Source: Betaproteobacteria bacterium
GTDB taxonomy: Bacteria; Pseudomonadota; Gammaproteobacteria; Burkholderiales; Burkholderiaceae_E
Reading direction: 5' to 3'
Assembly (NCBI GenBank): GCA_009922405.1
Contig: RFVZ01000159.1
Location: 1 to 6,118 of the forward strand
DNA: 6,118 nt
Every line of letters starts with the position of its first letter. Position 1 is the first letter of the stretch. Positions 5,288 through 6,118 of the stretch are shown here, in pieces. The notes under the pieces are model-generated. The model saw only the letters and a list, made by a program, of their open reading frames with translations, made no database searches and had not been told where the DNA came from. The position numbers and the translations under genes are program-made.

Positions 5288-5884
5288 TTAGTCTTTAAGT
5301 AACGAAATTTCGCGGTTCAGCGCTTTCAAATTGCCTTCGGTTCGCGTCTGTTCTTCGCGTAGCCGAGTCAGTCGATCTGGAGCTTTGCCCGCGCCGCCTT
5401 TGGCTAACGCGGCTTCCGCAGCGACGATTTCGGGCTGTAGCGAATCCAGGCGGGCCTGCTCCTTGGCGAGTTCATCTTGCAGGATGCGACGTCGATCGGT
5501 ATCGCGAGCCTTCTGGGTGGTGGGGTCGACCCGCAGGGCGGCATCCCCTGAACCACCCGGGCGCTGCGAAGCGTTTCGTGCCGTTGAGGCTGGAGCAGTC
5601 GCGGAAGAGGATGGAGTCGAAGAGGGTGAGTTCGGAGATGACCTCGAGGGCGGCGCGGGAATTGTGGTCAGCGGCGCGAGATCGAGGCGGCGACATTTCG
5701 CGCGCGGCGTGTTGGTGTATTCCGGAACACCGTTTTCGGATTCACACCGAAAGACTTGGGCAGTGGCAATCGAGGAGAAACCGATCGCCAGAACCGTCAG
5801 TATCAGAGGCGCCCAGAGGGCGCCCGATCGCAACGCCGGACCAAGCACCCGCGCGTGGGGGGCCCGGTCCGGACGCGATTTCAT
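5288..5884 (-). CDS. Exported DUF4124 domain protein with C-terminal coiled coil
   Basis: A 198-residue protein of unknown function. A long basic n-region (1-20) is followed by a hydrophobic stretch (about 23-39) and the signal-peptidase I motif ATA at 40-42, giving a mature N-terminus QVFRC, so it should be periplasmic or envelope-associated. The mature N-terminus is a DUF4124 domain (about 43-70), seen as QVFRCESENGVPEYTNTP followed by CRRLDL. Two cysteines, C47 and C64, could form a disulfide. A Ser/Pro/Ala-rich linker (about 74-115) leads to a charged heptad-like helix (about 128-197) that probably forms a coiled coil. Its ATG overlaps the glutamine synthetase stop by one base (TGATG) and no Shine-Dalgarno is evident, so translation is probably coupled. 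DUF4124 genes beside glnA and ntrBC are, to my recollection, found in other gammaproteobacteria, but no role in nitrogen control is established. The DUF4124 call is firm; function is unknown. Confidence 0.85.
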   Translation of the reverse strand: MKSRPDRAPHARVLGPALRSGALWAPLILTVLAIGFSSIATAQVFRCESENGVPEYTNTPRAKCRRLDLAPLTTIPAPPSRSSPNSPSSTPSSSATAPASTARNASQRPGGSGDAALRVDPTTQKARDTDRRRILQDELAKEQARLDSLQPEIVAAEAALAKGGAGKAPDRLTRLREEQTRTEGNLKALNREISLLKD

Positions 5885-6118
5885 CAGAGCGAGTAGTACA
5901 TATCGAACTCGACCGGGTGCGTCGTCATGCGGAAGCGCGTGACTTCCTCATGTTTGAGCGCCAGGTAGGCGTCGATCATTTCGTTCGTGAAAACACCACC
6001 GCGGGTCAGGAACTCGCGGTCTTTGTCGAGATATTCAAGCGCCTGATCAAGCGAATGACATACGGTCGGGATCTTCGCGTCCTCTTCGGGGGGCAGATCG
6101 TACAAGTTCTTGTCCGAA
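5884..6118 (-). CDS. glnA: Glutamine synthetase type I (GlnA), C-terminal 77 residues, 5' end outside window
   Basis: This is the tail of the dodecameric enzyme that makes glutamine from glutamate, ammonia and ATP. The fragment reads SDKNLYDLPPEED near its start; the Tyr in NLYDLPPEE corresponds to Tyr397 of the E. coli enzyme, the residue adenylylated by GlnE. That places it in the GSI-beta group, controlled by covalent modification. It continues with DREFLTRGGVFTNEMIDAYLALK and ends HPVEFDMYYSL, close to the usual family end, so the C-terminus is complete. It is first in the visible operon; its promoter, where a sigma-54/NtrC-controlled element would be expected, is outside the window. The stop codon shares a base with the start of the DUF4124 gene. 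Confidence 0.97.
   Translation of the reverse strand, partial: SDKNLYDLPPEEDAKIPTVCHSLDQALEYLDKDREFLTRGGVFTNEMIDAYLALKHEEVTRFRMTTHPVEFDMYYSL

Noticed and set aside
5331..5942. Plus-strand open frame of 203 codons opposite the DUF4124 gene
   Set aside because: It is the antisense reading of a GC-rich gene whose minus-strand product has a signal peptide, a DUF4124 domain and operon context. The plus-strand product is Arg/Ser/Ala-rich with no recognisable motif.

Overview
The window looks like chromosomal DNA of a moderately GC-rich proteobacterium, most likely a gammaproteobacterium. The best evidence is the minus-strand order glnA, a DUF4124 protein, ntrB (glnL), ntrC (glnG), together with a GSI-beta glutamine synthetase C-terminus that keeps the adenylylation tyrosine. 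I cannot name the genus.

Left part (1-1200): the plus-strand 3' end of a short-chain dehydrogenase/reductase stops 6 bases before a convergent minus-strand toxin-antitoxin module. The antitoxin (Phd/YefM type) is upstream and the PIN-domain ribonuclease toxin (VapC/FitB type) downstream, and they overlap by the four bases GTGA. A perfect 9+3+9 inverted repeat at 1043-1063, just upstream of the conserved antitoxin domain, is a good candidate for the autoregulatory operator.

Middle (1200-2317): a complete exodeoxyribonuclease III gene (plus strand) is followed by a 329-base gap between convergent genes. The gap holds the most unusual structure in the window: two long hairpins in opposite orientation. 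Their 25-base apical loops are the same sequence (23 of 25 identical when one is reverse-complemented), while their stems differ in sequence but both pair well. A constant loop on an exchanged, still self-complementary stem suggests a family of repeated structured elements. I do not recognise the family.

Right part (2318-6118): a compact minus-strand nitrogen-regulation operon. The glutamine synthetase end overlaps the start of a secreted or periplasmic DUF4124/coiled-coil protein by one base (TGATG). ntrB follows after 19 bases and ntrC 62 bases after that. NtrB is a PAS/HisKA/HATPase kinase and NtrC a receiver/AAA+/Fis sigma-54 activator. From known family biology they sense nitrogen status through PII and control glnA and other sigma-54 genes. 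NtrC carries roughly 110 extra residues between its AAA+ and DNA-binding domains, including a Val-Ala/Gly-Ala dipeptide tract encoded by an in-frame hexanucleotide repeat that could vary in length.
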